Made by a program: the position numbers and the translations under genes
Source of the DNA: Paenibacillus monticola
Lineage (GTDB): Bacteria; Bacillota; Bacilli; Paenibacillales; Paenibacillaceae
Assembly: GCF_009664975.1 (NCBI RefSeq)
Contig: NZ_WJXB01000022.1
Coordinates: 1-61,958, forward strand
Length of the DNA: 61,958 nucleotides
Direction of reading: 5' to 3'
Shown: in pieces, positions 34,000 through 42,550 of the stretch
Layout of the letters: each line of letters opens with the position of its first letter
Numbering within the stretch: the first letter of the stretch is position 1
Notes under the pieces: generated by a model
What the model was told of the DNA's origin: nothing
Database searches by the model: none
What the model saw: the letters and a program-made list of their open reading frames with translations, nothing else

Positions 34000-34033
34000 G
34001 CAGTTCTACATCACGTAGAACTGTGCTTTTTTT
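34000..34033 (+). terminator. terminator of hup-rqcP
   Basis: GCAGTTCTAC pairs with GTAGAACTGtGC around ATCAC, followed by a T7 run. Confidence 0.92.
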
Positions 34034-34037
34034 GTTG

Positions 34038-34104
34038 AAATATAAGAATGTATAGGTTTCACACGATAACTTATCCTTATATTTCTCGAAGAAACGGATG
34101 CCGT
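34038..34104. repeat. 67-bp dispersed repeat, copy 1
   Basis: This 67-bp segment differs from 60016-60082 at only three positions. Its first 45 nt form an imperfect palindrome closed by AATATAAG/CTTATATT. It sits directly after a terminator, in front of yabP. The remainder of the 33967-34191 gap holds a weak CATAGATT that might be a sigma-E -10 for yabP. Confidence 0.85.
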
Positions 34105-34191
34105 TTACCTATCTATTTTTAAAAAAAATCGTAAAGTTCTATATTATCTCCCTTCACCATAGATTAGGGGTAAGAAGGAGGGGTACATGCT

Positions 34192-34476
34192 ATGACCGAG
34201 CCAGTAAAGGTTAATAAACAGCACGATTTGCACATGCGCAGTCGTAAGCAGTTGGAGTTGACGGGTGTACAAAATGTGGAGAGTTTTGATAGTGAGGAGT
34301 TTCTACTCCGTACAGAACTTGGCCATCTCACCATTCGCGGGAATCATTTACATATCAAAAACCTAAGTCTGGAGAACGGAATATTGTCACTTGAAGGCAA
34401 TGTCCAGTCCTTGATTTATCTTGATCCCGGAGCGCACGGTAAAAATAAAGGTTTACTCGGCAAGCTATTTAAATGA
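34192..34476 (+). CDS. yabP: sporulation protein YabP
   Basis: A 94-residue YabP-family protein (RKQLELTGVQNVESFDSEEFLLRTELGHLTIRGNHLHIKNLSLENG). It is made in the mother cell in Bacillus and related to YqfC. GAAGGAGGGG precedes the ATG. The stop overlaps the yabQ start (ATGA). Confidence 0.94.
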   Translation: MTEPVKVNKQHDLHMRSRKQLELTGVQNVESFDSEEFLLRTELGHLTIRGNHLHIKNLSLENGILSLEGNVQSLIYLDPGAHGKNKGLLGKLFK

Positions 34477-35036
34477 ATCCTGCGACCCAGTGGCTAACGC
34501 TGCTCTATATGATGCTGGCCGGGTCAGCTATGGGACTGGCCTATGACAGCTACCGGGTGCTGTCACTGAAATTACGGTTTCCCAAATGGTTGAACGCCGC
34601 GCTGGATCTGATGTACTGGATATGGGCGGCCTTGCTTGTATTTCGCATGCTGTACGCAGGTAATCAGGGACAATTGCGAGTGTATGCTTTTCTGGGACTC
34701 TTTCTAGGTGTATGGATCTATTTTTTGATCTTCAGTGTTACGGTACGGCATTTTGTGGTAATGTTAATTCAGTCAGTTCAGTATACGTGCAGACTGCTAT
34801 GGAGACTTGTAGAAATCTTGATAGGTGTGCCACTGCTTTGGCTTTGGCGTTTTCTTAAGGGACTGCTGAAGCTGCTTGGACGTATTCTTTTATTCATACT
34901 AAAATTGTTGCTGCGTCTGACGAAGCCGATTTGGGTACTACCTGTAAGGTGGATCTCTCCGCATGTATCGCGGCTGGCTCACAGCGCCTGGATCAGGAGA
35001 TACACCGAATGGATCACCAAACGATGGAAACGCTGA
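34473..35036 (+). CDS. yabQ: spore cortex biosynthesis protein YabQ
   Basis: A 187-residue membrane protein with about four to five hydrophobic segments (residues 6-24, 42-62, 65-85, 88-125), matching YabQ, which is required for cortex formation and sits in the forespore outer membrane. It is longer and more basic at the C-terminus than a minimal YabQ. It is coupled to yabP by a 4-nt overlap, 22 nt before divIC. Confidence 0.9.
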   Translation: MNPATQWLTLLYMMLAGSAMGLAYDSYRVLSLKLRFPKWLNAALDLMYWIWAALLVFRMLYAGNQGQLRVYAFLGLFLGVWIYFLIFSVTVRHFVVMLIQSVQYTCRLLWRLVEILIGVPLLWLWRFLKGLLKLLGRILLFILKLLLRLTKPIWVLPVRWISPHVSRLAHSAWIRRYTEWITKRWKR

Positions 35037-35058
35037 CCTTGAAGTGGGGGTACGCTGC

Positions 35059-35391
35059 ATGAACAGATTCTCTGCGGAAGAGAAGGCCAATCATAGTAAA
35101 TCTTCGGCCGCAGGCGCGAAGAGAAGAAGAGTCATATGGACACTTTTTATCGCCGTTTTTTTCGGTTGGGCGGGGTATGTGTTTTTTGCCCAGAGTGCGC
35201 TGATTGCGGACAAGAGCAGCCAACTGGCCAAGAAGCAGGAAACCAATGAGAGTGTTACGGCATCTTTGAATCAACTGAAATACGAAGTATCGCGTCTGAA
35301 TGATGACGAATATATCGGTCAACTGGCGCGTAAATGGTATAATATCTACCCGCAGGGCGAAACTCCTATCCGAACAGAGCAATCGGAGTGA
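35059..35391 (+). CDS. divIC: cell division protein DivIC (FtsB-like)
   Basis: A 110-residue bitopic protein: basic cytoplasmic tail, one membrane segment at about 28-48 (IWTLFIAVFFGWAGYVFF), then a coiled coil (KSSQLAKKQETNESVTASLNQLKYEVSRL) and LARKWYNIYPQGE. DivIC forms the DivIB-FtsL-DivIC complex of the divisome. ATG 35059, after GAAGTGGGGG, is chosen over an upstream in-frame codon at 34963 that would overlap yabQ. Confidence 0.93.
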   Translation: MNRFSAEEKANHSKSSAAGAKRRRVIWTLFIAVFFGWAGYVFFAQSALIADKSSQLAKKQETNESVTASLNQLKYEVSRLNDDEYIGQLARKWYNIYPQGETPIRTEQSE

Positions 35392-35518
35392 TCAAGTGAC
35401 CAAAACAGGCTTTTCACTCTGTTGCCTTGCTTTCCTCTTTACTGTATAATCAAATCACCGCAGACTGGATGACCTTAATATTCGTCTGTATATTTTTAAG
35501 GGAGGATCATTTTATTCT

Positions 35519-36034
35519 ATGGCAATTGAAGTGGGCACCAAGTTAGAGGGCAAAGTGACAGGCATTACGCATTTCGGAGCATTTGTGGATCTGTCAGGAG
35601 GCGTCACAGGTCTCGTTCACATCTCGGAAATCGCCGATAATTACGTCAAGGATGTTAACGATCATCTGAAGATAAGTGATGTAGTAACAGTCAAGGTGAT
35701 CAACGTTGACAAGGATGGTAAGATCGGACTTTCCATTAAGCAGGCTGTAGATAAGCCGGCATCGGAAGTACGTCCTCCCAGAGCTCCAAGACCTGAACGT
35801 CCAAGCGGTGGAGATCGTTTTGGCGGTGGTGGCGGAAGTGGTGGAGGCGGCGGAGGCGGCGGTGGTTTCAATCGTGAACGGGGAGGGCGTGGTGCATTTA
35901 ACAAGCCTGTAGCCGGTAAACCTTCATTCGAGGATAAAATGTCACGTTTCCTGAAAGATAGTGAAGAACGGATATCTTCGATCAAGAAGAACACAGAAGG
36001 AAAACGCGGAGGCCGTGGAGCCAAGCGTGATTAA
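35519..36034 (+). CDS. yabR: S1 RNA-binding domain protein (YabR) with Gly/Arg-rich tail
   Basis: A 171-residue protein. Residues 1-75 are an S1/OB fold (GTKLEGKVTGITHFGAFVDL, GLVHISEI, KVINVDKDGKIGLSIKQA). A Pro/Arg linker and a polyglycine tract (about 103-120) with RGG-like repeats follow, then a basic tail with RGGRGAKRD. S1 proteins of this type contact RNA or the ribosome. AAGGGAGGA precedes the ATG. The glycine tract is longer than I expect for B. subtilis YabR. Confidence 0.92.
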   Translation: MAIEVGTKLEGKVTGITHFGAFVDLSGGVTGLVHISEIADNYVKDVNDHLKISDVVTVKVINVDKDGKIGLSIKQAVDKPASEVRPPRAPRPERPSGGDRFGGGGGSGGGGGGGGGFNRERGGRGAFNKPVAGKPSFEDKMSRFLKDSEERISSIKKNTEGKRGGRGAKRD

Positions 36035-36057
36035 TTAAATACTGGAATTCCATAAAT

Positions 36058-36092
36058 AACCGCTGGGGCGTTTCGCCTTTTGCGGTTTTTTT
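36058..36092 (+). terminator. terminator of yabR
   Basis: AACCGC pairs with GCGGTT outside an inner GGGGCG/CGCCTT helix, followed by a T7 run. Confidence 0.88.
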
Positions 36093-36273
36093 GTCGGGAC
36101 TAGACAAATTGCCGACAGCATCCATCCCATTCTCACATAACTCTGGGGCAATCGCTGGCGAATGACTGTAAACGCTTTTCAACATGTGAGGTTGCAGGAT
36201 ACTTCAAAAGAGAACAACCGACTGCTCTATAAGGGTTAAACCCGAATTTACAAGTAATGTCGGGACAGGCTTT

Positions 36274-36342
36274 TTTGTCGGAAATTTCTTGGGATTGGCT
36301 CTCCGTTTTTGACAAACTTTCTCAGAACTGTCCGCTTATAAT
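36274..36342 (+). promoter_or_regulatory. Spo0A-type promoter of spoIIE
   Basis: TTGACA (36309-36314) and TATAAT (36337-36342) are 22 bp apart, close to the over-long spacing (21 bp) of the Spo0A-activated spoIIE promoter in B. subtilis. TTTGTCGGAAA (36274-36284) matches a 0A box in 10 of 11 positions, and TGACAAA over the -35 is a second 0A-like site. The gap 36093-36378 holds no tRNA, unlike B. subtilis. Confidence 0.7.
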
Positions 36343-36378
36343 GAGAACCATAAATTCTTAAACGGGTGGTGTTGAGAA

Positions 36379-38886
36379 ATGGGTAAAAGCAATGTGGTGA
36401 ATTTGCCGGAGTGGACAAGAGCAGGAAGCAATGACAAAGATGAGAAATCAGCTTGGGGAGTGCGCGTGAAGTCCTGGAGTCAGAGCCAACGGTGGATTCA
36501 GCTTATGTCAGCCAAGAAATGGATGCTGCTGCTGAGCTTTATGGGTTTCCTGCTGGGAAGAGCCATGATATTGGACGAGCTGTCCCCCTTTGCCGCAGCT
36601 TTCTTTGCCGTCGTTGTGTTTTTGCGCAGAGATTCTATATTACCCGTGGCAGGAGCTATTGTGGCAGGAAGTCTCTTCACCCCGTTCCCTGGCGCATGGG
36701 TTATCACTGCAGAGTTGATTATTTTCTTTCTGGTTTATAAGGGATTGGAGAGTTTCCAGCGAATAGATTTAGCCTATGCTCCACTTATGGTATTCGTGTC
36801 CTCTTTTATGGTTGGCCTGTTCCAGGTTGTCATCGGCCCGTCCATTACCTGGTATCCACTGATGATGATGACACTCGATGCTCTGCTTGGATTCGTACTC
36901 ACTTTGGTGTTTCTGCAAGCCCTTCCTTTGCTAACCTATCGACAAAAAAGTCGAGCTCTACGAAACGAGGAAATTCTCTGCCTCATCATTCTGCTGGCTT
37001 CTGTCATGACTGGCCTTGTGGGCTGGAGCGTCAACGGCTTATCCCTAGAGCATATCTTATCCCGCTACCTAATACTGCTGTTTGCGATGGCCGGTGGCGC
37101 ACCTCTTGGTGCAGCTGTAGGGGTGGTTACGGGGCTGATTCTCAGCTTGGCCGATATCGGTGCGATCTATCAGATGAGCTTGCTGGCCTTCTCTGGAATG
37201 CTCGCAGGTATGATGCAGGGAGGGAAAAAAGGTGCAGTATCTATCGGAATGCTCCTAGGGTCCAGTATTCTTTCCGTTTATTTTACGGGTCCGGGTGAGA
37301 TGATGGCTTCCACATGGGAGACCTGCGGAGCGGTTCTGTTATTTTTGCTGACACCCAAGGGACTCATTTCGGCCATTGCCAAATATGTACCAGGCACAAC
37401 GGATCATAGCCGATCCCAGCACGAGTATGCCCGCAGGGTAAGAGATCTAACAGCGGACCGGGTCACGCAGTTCTCACAAGTATTCCAACAGCTGTCCAGC
37501 AGCTTTGGCCAGATCCCGCGAGCCGGAGATGCTGGTAAAACGGACCGTGAAATGGAGGGCTTTATGAATACGGTGACGGAAGGAGCTTGCTCCAGCTGCA
37601 TCCGGCGTTCACATTGCTGGGATGCGAAATTTTATCAAACCTACAGATATATGACAGATATGATGACTACCATAGAGGAATGTCCAGAGATTACAGCTGC
37701 CCAACTTCCCCCAGAGTGGAACCGAATTTGCGGTAAAACAGGAGAGGTGCTGGAAATGATGAAAGGTCAATATGATCTTTATCAGCATGATATGCGGTGG
37801 AAGAGACAAATATACGATAGCCGTCAATTTGTTGCGGAACAGCTTTCCGGAGTGTCACAGGTAATGGAGGATTTGGCCAAAGAAATCAAACGTGAAGGAC
37901 AGGCGATGTATCGTCAGGAAGGCCAAATCCGTGAGGCGCTGGAGAAACTTGGTTTGTCTATCCATAGTATTGAGATTATGAGCCTGGACCCTGGACGCGT
38001 AGAAATCGAAGTGGTACATGCCTACACCAGGGGCTTTGATGAATGCCGCAAAATGATCGCTCCCCTCCTTTCAGACATCCTGGATGAGAATATAGCTGTC
38101 GTTTCTGAAACGGCTGTACATCCCCGCGAGGGTCTATCGATGGTTACCTTCGGCTCGGCAAAGGCGTACGAGGTAAGTACAGGTGTGGCAAGTGCTGCCA
38201 AGGGCGGAGATATGCTGTCAGGTGACAGTTACAGTACGATGGAGCTCGGAAATGGCACCTTTGCCGTATCGATCAGCGATGGAATGGGGAATGGGGAACG
38301 GGCGAGAATGGAGAGCAGTGCTGCACTCGGAATGCTTGAGAAGCTGCTGCAGTCCGGTATGGATGAGAAGCTGGCTGTAAAGTCCGTGAATTCCATTCTG
38401 CTGCTGCGCTCTCCTGACGAATTCTATGCCACCGTAGATATGGCACTGATCGACCAGTATTCGGCGCAGACCATCTTTATGAAGATCGCTTCGGCGCCGA
38501 GCTTTATACGGCGGGGCAGCGAGGTCATTCCAATAACGGCCAGCAATCTGCCTATCGGAATTATTAAGGATATTGAAGTCGATTTGGTCAGTATGCAGCT
38601 GCGTCCGGGTGATATTTTGATAATGATGACTGATGGTATTTATGATGCGCCCGGATATGCCGTTAATAAAGAGATATGGATGAAACGATTAATCCAGGAG
38701 CTGGAGGGTGATGATCCTCAGGATATGGCCGATAGTCTGCTGGACAAAGTAATCCGCTATCAGGGAAATGAGATTCAGGATGATATGACCATCATTGTCA
38801 GCCGCCTCGACCACTTTCACCCGGAATGGTCCAGCCTGCATATGCCCGGAATCGGCCGGATGGACCGCCCGCGTGTTGTTAGCTAG
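36379..38886 (+). CDS. spoIIE: stage II sporulation protein E, serine phosphatase
   Basis: An 835-residue protein. About ten membrane segments span residues 50-330, followed by a cytoplasmic FtsZ-interacting and oligomerisation region (335-585) and a PP2C phosphatase domain (590-815). Metal-binding aspartates are seen in SDGMGNG (Asp634), MTDG (Asp752) and QDDMT (Asp801/802). It dephosphorylates SpoIIAA to free sigma-F and helps place the polar septum. A weak hairpin (GGCGAGT/ACTCGCC, 38953-38976) follows without a T-run. Confidence 0.97.
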   Translation: MGKSNVVNLPEWTRAGSNDKDEKSAWGVRVKSWSQSQRWIQLMSAKKWMLLLSFMGFLLGRAMILDELSPFAAAFFAVVVFLRRDSILPVAGAIVAGSLFTPFPGAWVITAELIIFFLVYKGLESFQRIDLAYAPLMVFVSSFMVGLFQVVIGPSITWYPLMMMTLDALLGFVLTLVFLQALPLLTYRQKSRALRNEEILCLIILLASVMTGLVGWSVNGLSLEHILSRYLILLFAMAGGAPLGAAVGVVTGLILSLADIGAIYQMSLLAFSGMLAGMMQGGKKGAVSIGMLLGSSILSVYFTGPGEMMASTWETCGAVLLFLLTPKGLISAIAKYVPGTTDHSRSQHEYARRVRDLTADRVTQFSQVFQQLSSSFGQIPRAGDAGKTDREMEGFMNTVTEGACSSCIRRSHCWDAKFYQTYRYMTDMMTTIEECPEITAAQLPPEWNRICGKTGEVLEMMKGQYDLYQHDMRWKRQIYDSRQFVAEQLSGVSQVMEDLAKEIKREGQAMYRQEGQIREALEKLGLSIHSIEIMSLDPGRVEIEVVHAYTRGFDECRKMIAPLLSDILDENIAVVSETAVHPREGLSMVTFGSAKAYEVSTGVASAAKGGDMLSGDSYSTMELGNGTFAVSISDGMGNGERARMESSAALGMLEKLLQSGMDEKLAVKSVNSILLLRSPDEFYATVDMALIDQYSAQTIFMKIASAPSFIRRGSEVIPITASNLPIGIIKDIEVDLVSMQLRPGDILIMMTDGIYDAPGYAVNKEIWMKRLIQELEGDDPQDMADSLLDKVIRYQGNEIQDDMTIIVSRLDHFHPEWSSLHMPGIGRMDRPRVVS

Positions 38887-39055
38887 CTCTTATCAGTTGA
38901 ACTTAAGCTTTTGTATGCTCTTAGTACGCGCAAAGCGCCGTACCTATGATCCGGCGAGTAATGCCTATAACTCGCCTTCAGCCTGCTCTCTCCCGTTTGA
39001 AAAGCTGCTGACTCAGCGGCGTAATCTTTAGAGTTTAAACATGGAAGTGATATAC

Positions 39056-39191
39056 GGAACGAAGAGAAATTTTGGAGCTGGAGAAGCGTTAGCGTTCGCC
39101 TTTATTCTCTGATTTCAACCGTTAAGAACGGTTCCAATCAAGAAATCAGAGAATAACAGCGATCGGAAGTCCAAACATTTCTCGTAGTTCC
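39056..39191. repeat. 136-bp palindromic MITE-like element
   Basis: The ends are imperfect inverted repeats (GGAAC-GAAGAGAAATTTTGGA at 39056 and the complement of TCCAAACATTTCTC-GTAGTTCC ending 39191). Inside, ATTCTCTGATTTC (39104-39116) and GAAATCAGAGAAT (39142-39154) pair perfectly, and AACCGTT/AACGGTT form the tip. No ORF is evident. It occupies most of the gap between spoIIE and the VWA gene. Confidence 0.75.
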
Positions 39192-39306
39192 CCTTAATTC
39201 ACAACTGTTTTGATCTAAAGCTTTCCCCAAAAAGCAGAGTTTGAAATCTCTCATTTCTGGATATGCTAGAAACAGAGGTTCCAAGACAAAGGGGAGTGGA
39301 TGGGTC

Positions 39307-40053
39307 ATGAAGCAAATTTTGCTCATTACTGACGGTTGTTCGAACGTAGGGGAGAGTCCGGTGATGGCTGCAGCGCATGCTCTGCAGGAGGGGATCACCG
39401 TTAATGTGGTGGGTGTTGTAGATTACGGAACGATCGGTGAACTGGGAAGCCGGGAGATTGCTGATATTGCCAAAGCGGGTGGCGGGATCAGTCGGATCGT
39501 CGGAACGCCACAATTGGCGCAGACCATGCAGATGATGACACGCAAGACCGTGGTTCAAACCATCCAGCAAGCGGTTAATAAAGAGGTAAAAAAAATATTA
39601 GGCGAAGGCTCTTTGGAAGCATTGCCTCCGCTTCAGCGTTCACAGGTAGTTACCGTCGTGGATGAGCTGACGGAGACGTCGCCGCTGCGCATCGCACTGC
39701 TGATCGACGCGAGTGCAAGCATGAAGCCGAAGTTGGGCGCAGTCGAGGACGCCATCCGTGATTTGGCGCTTAGTCTGGAAGCCAGAGAAGGCAGCAGTGA
39801 AATTGCCGTATTCCATTTCCCTGGCCGCTCTAGTGGTGAAGAGGCCATGCTTGATATGGATTGGACTCGTGATCTATCGGGAATTCGCTCGCTGTTCTCC
39901 CGTATGCGGATGCGGGGGGCAACACCGACAGGGCCGGCTATTTTCAAGGTGCTTGAACATTATCGTTATGATACACTGGATAAACATCGTGACCGCCATC
40001 CGGCACAAGATCACGATGAAAGAGAAGGGATGATTGGTGGGTATGTCGTCTAA
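39307..40053 (+). CDS. yabS: VWA-domain protein YabS
   Basis: A 248-residue protein. An N-terminal ILLITDGCSNVGESPVMAAAHALQ segment resembles half of a von Willebrand A fold. A second VWA region from about 130 has the MIDAS-like LLIDASASMKPK motif. YabS is expressed in sporulation in B. subtilis; its role is unknown. ATG 39307 follows AAGGGGAGTGG. It overlaps the kinase gene, so the two are coupled. Confidence 0.9.
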   Translation: MKQILLITDGCSNVGESPVMAAAHALQEGITVNVVGVVDYGTIGELGSREIADIAKAGGGISRIVGTPQLAQTMQMMTRKTVVQTIQQAVNKEVKKILGEGSLEALPPLQRSQVVTVVDELTETSPLRIALLIDASASMKPKLGAVEDAIRDLALSLEAREGSSEIAVFHFPGRSSGEEAMLDMDWTRDLSGIRSLFSRMRMRGATPTGPAIFKVLEHYRYDTLDKHRDRHPAQDHDEREGMIGGYVV

Positions 40054-40981
40054 TCCGCCCTATCCTGCTGGCACCGTAATTATCGGCAAATGGCGGGGGA
40101 ACCGTTATGTTGTGGAACGGCTGCTGGGAAGAGGCGCGAACGGAACCGTATATCTCGTGCAAAGAGAGGGAAGACGGGAGCGCTACGCGCTAAAAATCGG
40201 ATACGACACGCTTGATCTGCAATCGGAGATCAATGTGCTGACTACTCTGCAATCACGCCGCAAGCGCAACGAACATCGCGCCCGCCAGGAATCTCCGTTA
40301 TCTTCCTATTTGCTGGAAGCTGATGATTTTGCGGATGGCAACAATGTTCCTTTTTATGTAATGCGGTATGTGGAAGGCAGACCTCTGCACCTTTTTTTAT
40401 CCAGGAATGGATCTTCATGGCTCGGTCTGGTGGGGTTAAAGCTGCTAGATAAGCTGCGGGGACTGCATGAGTGCGGTTTTGTGTTTGGTGATTTGAAGCC
40501 GGAGAATGTTATGGTATCCGATTATGGGGAAGCGGAGCTAATCGATTTCGGTGGTGCGAGTCCTCTGGGGCGGAGCGTAAAACAGTTTACTGAATGGCAT
40601 GACCGGGGGTTCTGGAATGCTGGCAGCCGGACAGGCGATGAGAATTATGATCTTTTTGCCTTTGCTGTGCTTTGCCTTCGCTTGCTTAATGAAGAAGGGC
40701 TGAAGACAGCTGCCCTGCAACTGCCCCAGATGAGAAGTACGGATGAATTGCTTAAACTGGCCAGAAAGCTGCCGGATAAGAAGCTGTCCTCATGGTTGAG
40801 CCTAGCGCTCAAAGGAGGGTTTTCCGGTTCTGCAGAGGCTTTAGAACTTTGGGAAAATCATATCTATAAGACACGCAAACGGGAGCCGGAAAGTATGGCC
40901 ACTCCTCGTTGGCTGAAGAATGCCTTTGCCTTATCGCTATTTTTACTTGCTTTCACCATTTATTGGGTAATCCGTTTCTGA
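40043..40981 (+). CDS. yabT: Hanks-type Ser/Thr protein kinase YabT (DNA-activated, sporulation)
   Basis: About 312 residues. The glycine loop GRGANGTVY and YALKIG lysine are present; the catalytic loop is FGDLKPENVM, so His of HRD is replaced, and DFGGAS is the DFG motif. The kinase lacks part of the C-lobe. A single C-terminal membrane segment (FALSLFLLAFTIYWVIRF) ends the protein. YabT in B. subtilis phosphorylates RecA at the onset of spore development. The start may be TTG 40034, GTG 40037 or ATG 40043; all overlap yabS. Confidence 0.9.
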   Translation: MSSNPPYPAGTVIIGKWRGNRYVVERLLGRGANGTVYLVQREGRRERYALKIGYDTLDLQSEINVLTTLQSRRKRNEHRARQESPLSSYLLEADDFADGNNVPFYVMRYVEGRPLHLFLSRNGSSWLGLVGLKLLDKLRGLHECGFVFGDLKPENVMVSDYGEAELIDFGGASPLGRSVKQFTEWHDRGFWNAGSRTGDENYDLFAFAVLCLRLLNEEGLKTAALQLPQMRSTDELLKLARKLPDKKLSSWLSLALKGGFSGSAEALELWENHIYKTRKREPESMATPRWLKNAFALSLFLLAFTIYWVIRF

Positions 40982-41058
40982 AACAATACATACAGCTGAG
41001 ATGCTGACCCAACCGGTCAAAACCTCTGCAACCGACCGGTCGAGAAAGGAAGCCGCAT

Positions 41059-42504
41059 ATGGAGCAAATGAATGGACTGGTGGAGTCTGTACAGGAGTCA
41101 GCAGCCGAACATGAGCTGTGGTCACCTCATGACACCATTGTAGTCGCAGTTTCCGGAGGTCCGGATTCTGTGGCTCTTTTGCGTGTTTTACATGACATAT
41201 CTTTGAATCGGATGCCGTTAACCCTGATATGTGCCCATGTGAACCACGGATTTAGACCCGAGTCGCCGGACGAGGCGGAGTTCGTACGCAGTATAGCTGA
41301 GGAACTGGGACTGGTCTTTGAACTGGGGGTATTCGATATCCCCGCGTACATCAAGGAGAGCGGTCTTGGACCGGAGGGGGCGGCCCGAGAGAAGCGTTAT
41401 CAGTTTCTGATTGAAACAGCACATCGCTATGGAGCCCGTTCTGTTGCTCTGGCGCATCATGCCGATGATCAGGTGGAGACAGTGCTCATGCGCATGTTGC
41501 GCGGAAGCGGTCTTTCAGGGCTAGCCGGAATGCGCTGGAAAAGAACCGAAAAAAAGGTGGAACTCATTCGTCCCTTCCTGCGTATTAACAAAACAACTCT
41601 TGTCGATTTTTGCCAGAAGCAGGGTTATGCTTATGTTGTAGATGCCAGTAATCTGCTGACGAAGTACAAGCGAAATGCTGTTCGACTGGAGATTCTTCCT
41701 TTTCTGGAAGGGTATAATGGCCGAGTCAGACAGTCGCTCCTGCAGCTCGCGGAGATTGCTGGTGCGGAAGATGATTTTATGGAAGTTACTACGGCAAAAT
41801 ACTTTGAAGAGCTGGTTTCGAAGGTGCATGGTAAATATACCTTTGACAGGGCTTCATTCGCCGCCATACCCTTCGCTTTACAACGGCGTTTGATTAAACT
41901 AATATTAAATTATCTGTCAGCGGATTCATCCGTTGCCGATTTCCCCAAAATAGAAGCCGTGCGTCGGGGAACGCTGCAGGACTACCCCACAACGTGGAGT
42001 CTGGATTTAGGTGTAGGTCTGACTTGTGTGCGGCAATATGATACAATCTTGTTCTCGTCCAAGCCCTCACAGCGGCAGGCAAGCTATACATATCGGTTAT
42101 CTTTACCTCATCCCCGGCTTAGGCTGGACGAAATAGGGAAAGTGATGACGATGGCGGTGCTGGAGAGAGAAAGCTTTTTCGTAAAGGGGGAGGACTCCGG
42201 GAAGATGTCGGCATGGTTTGACAGTGATGAACTGGTCTTCCCACTGACAATTCGTTCCCGATTGCCTGGAGATACCATAAAGGTTATGGGATTAAACGGA
42301 AGCAAAAAGGTAAAAGATATTTATATTGATGACAAGATACCTTCTTCCGAACGCTCTGTGATTCCCCTCGTTTGTGATGGTTTAGGCAATATCGTCTGGA
42401 TTCCGGGTGTTAGACGCTCGATGCATGCCGCAGTAGGGCGGCACACGACCTCGGTGCTTCTGCTGTCTCTCCAAGAACTGGATGAGAGTGTAAGACAACC
42501 GTAA
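41059..42504 (+). CDS. tilS: tRNA(Ile)-lysidine synthase
   Basis: A 481-residue ATP-dependent enzyme that converts the C34 of tRNA-Ile(CAU) to lysidine. The PP-loop VAVSGGPDSVALL is at about 31-43, followed by CAHVNHGFRP, LAHHADDQVETVLMRMLRG and the C-terminal TilS domains (LPGDTIKVMGLNGSKKVKDI, RSVIPLV). AAAGGAAG precedes the ATG. A hairpin (ACCGGTC/GACCGGT, 41012-41040) lies just upstream in the yabT-tilS gap. Confidence 0.96.
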   Translation: MEQMNGLVESVQESAAEHELWSPHDTIVVAVSGGPDSVALLRVLHDISLNRMPLTLICAHVNHGFRPESPDEAEFVRSIAEELGLVFELGVFDIPAYIKESGLGPEGAAREKRYQFLIETAHRYGARSVALAHHADDQVETVLMRMLRGSGLSGLAGMRWKRTEKKVELIRPFLRINKTTLVDFCQKQGYAYVVDASNLLTKYKRNAVRLEILPFLEGYNGRVRQSLLQLAEIAGAEDDFMEVTTAKYFEELVSKVHGKYTFDRASFAAIPFALQRRLIKLILNYLSADSSVADFPKIEAVRRGTLQDYPTTWSLDLGVGLTCVRQYDTILFSSKPSQRQASYTYRLSLPHPRLRLDEIGKVMTMAVLERESFFVKGEDSGKMSAWFDSDELVFPLTIRSRLPGDTIKVMGLNGSKKVKDIYIDDKIPSSERSVIPLVCDGLGNIVWIPGVRRSMHAAVGRHTTSVLLLSLQELDESVRQP

Positions 42505-42550
42505 TGGTCGAAGTAAATCTTTCATAGAATAACTTAGGAGGTTTCGCAAG

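Noticed and set aside
36093..36378. tRNA genes between yabR and spoIIE, as in B. subtilis
   Set aside because: No cloverleaf, GTTCGAATCC-type T arm or CCA end could be found.
41012..41040. Terminator between yabT and tilS
   Set aside because: ACCGGTC/GACCGGT form a stem but no T-run follows; left as a simple hairpin.
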